From a virus, in IMG/VR virus record IMGVR_UViG_3300025816_000006, positions 62,001-126,000 of that record: DNA of 64,000 nt; one strand, 5' to 3'. Every line of letters starts with the position of its first letter. The first letter of the stretch is position 1. Below are positions 63,833-64,000 of this stretch, piece by piece. Made by a program: the position numbers and the translations under genes. The notes under the pieces are model-generated. The model did no database searches and was not told where the DNA came from. It saw nothing but the letters and a program-made list of their open reading frames with translations.

Positions 63833-64000
63833 CTTCCCTCCATGATGTATTTAGTTTTTTGATTCTCTGACATTTTATTTATATCTTTCAAAGACTTATC
63901 TCCCTGTTTATGATGCCAAGGTTTTTCTGGTGGAGGATTCTTTTCTTTTTTCATAGCCTCCATCTCGTTTATCTTATTTTTATTGGTGCGAGTGTTCTTA
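63829..64000 (-). CDS. C-terminal end of a protein cut by the right edge (at least 56 aa)
   Basis: On the - strand the frame is open to the window edge and ends in TGA overlapping the next ATG as ATGA. The visible end is Lys-rich with NPPPEKPWHHKQGDKSLKDI and a final KTKYIMEGR. A start inside the window is possible but none has a good ribosome site, so the gene probably extends beyond 64000. Function unknown. Confidence 0.45.
   Translation of the reverse strand, partial: KNTRTNKNKINEMEAMKKEKNPPPEKPWHHKQGDKSLKDINKMSENQKTKYIMEGR

Noticed and set aside
1-64000. tRNA genes, CRISPR arrays, insertion sequences, attachment sites
   Set aside because: No cloverleaf, regularly spaced repeats, transposase or integrase gene was seen; gaps between genes are all under about 100 bases.

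Overview
This window looks like part of the genome of a large, AT-rich, virulent-type tailed phage, probably a jumbo-class phage from an aquatic environment. It is not a bacterial chromosome. Coding density is close to complete and most neighbouring genes overlap by 1 to 32 bases (ATGA, TAATG and TGATG junctions). Giant tail or adhesin genes sit beside a full phage-type replication set. No capsid, portal, terminase or lysis gene was recognised, and no tRNA gene or CRISPR array was seen. Two clues point weakly to a Planctomycetota-like or related Gram-negative host: a tandem pair of Tat-exported DUF1501 proteins, and a Cys motif of the form CxxPDGxC...C...C at the end of one tail protein.

Layout. 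(1) Positions 1-24162, + strand: six virion genes, five of them very large. The first is cut by the left edge and exceeds 3600 residues. It carries a laminin-G-like region, seven FG-GAP-like blades and short beta repeats with Ser-Gly. (2) Positions 24161-24226: two hairpin terminators, one per strand, between the convergent gene blocks. (3) Positions 24225-26530, - strand: a Zn-ribbon protein, a probable single-strand-annealing-type recombination protein, a NUMOD/Vsr-like homing endonuclease and a small unknown gene. (4) Positions 26533-44577, - strand: an 18-kb glycan island. It holds GDP-fucose synthase, RmlB, FdtA-type ketoisomerase, a DegT-type aminotransferase, an HMGL-like aldolase, an SDR, a CMP-sugar synthetase, a sialyltransferase-like protein, YjbQ, about nine glycosyltransferases, and FkbM and other methyltransferases. 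(5) Positions 44579-49316: SSB and a DNA polymerase III alpha subunit split into two genes, with a DnaQ-type exonuclease gene and an HNH endonuclease gene between the halves. (6) Positions 49371-55478: two more glycosyltransferases (one exostosin-like), a small membrane-tailed protein, a conserved phage unknown, a soluble PAP2 phosphatase and the two DUF1501 proteins. (7) Positions 55475-64000: a RecB/Cas4-like nuclease, dNMP kinase, DnaG-type primase, DnaB-type helicase, Zn-finger protein, Vsr-like nuclease, RecA-like recombinase and several small unknowns. The last gene is cut by the right edge.

How it works together. The replication genes would give a bacterial-type replisome of polymerase III alpha, separate proofreader, helicase, primase and SSB, with RecA and annealing recombination. 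No sliding clamp gene is in the window, but two proteins carry N-terminal peptides that resemble clamp-binding motifs. Three good sigma70-type promoters stand before the fucose synthase, SSB and polymerase N-half genes. The glycan island could decorate the virion or remodel the host surface. The Ser-Gly-rich tail proteins are natural candidates for decoration, but that link is inference only.
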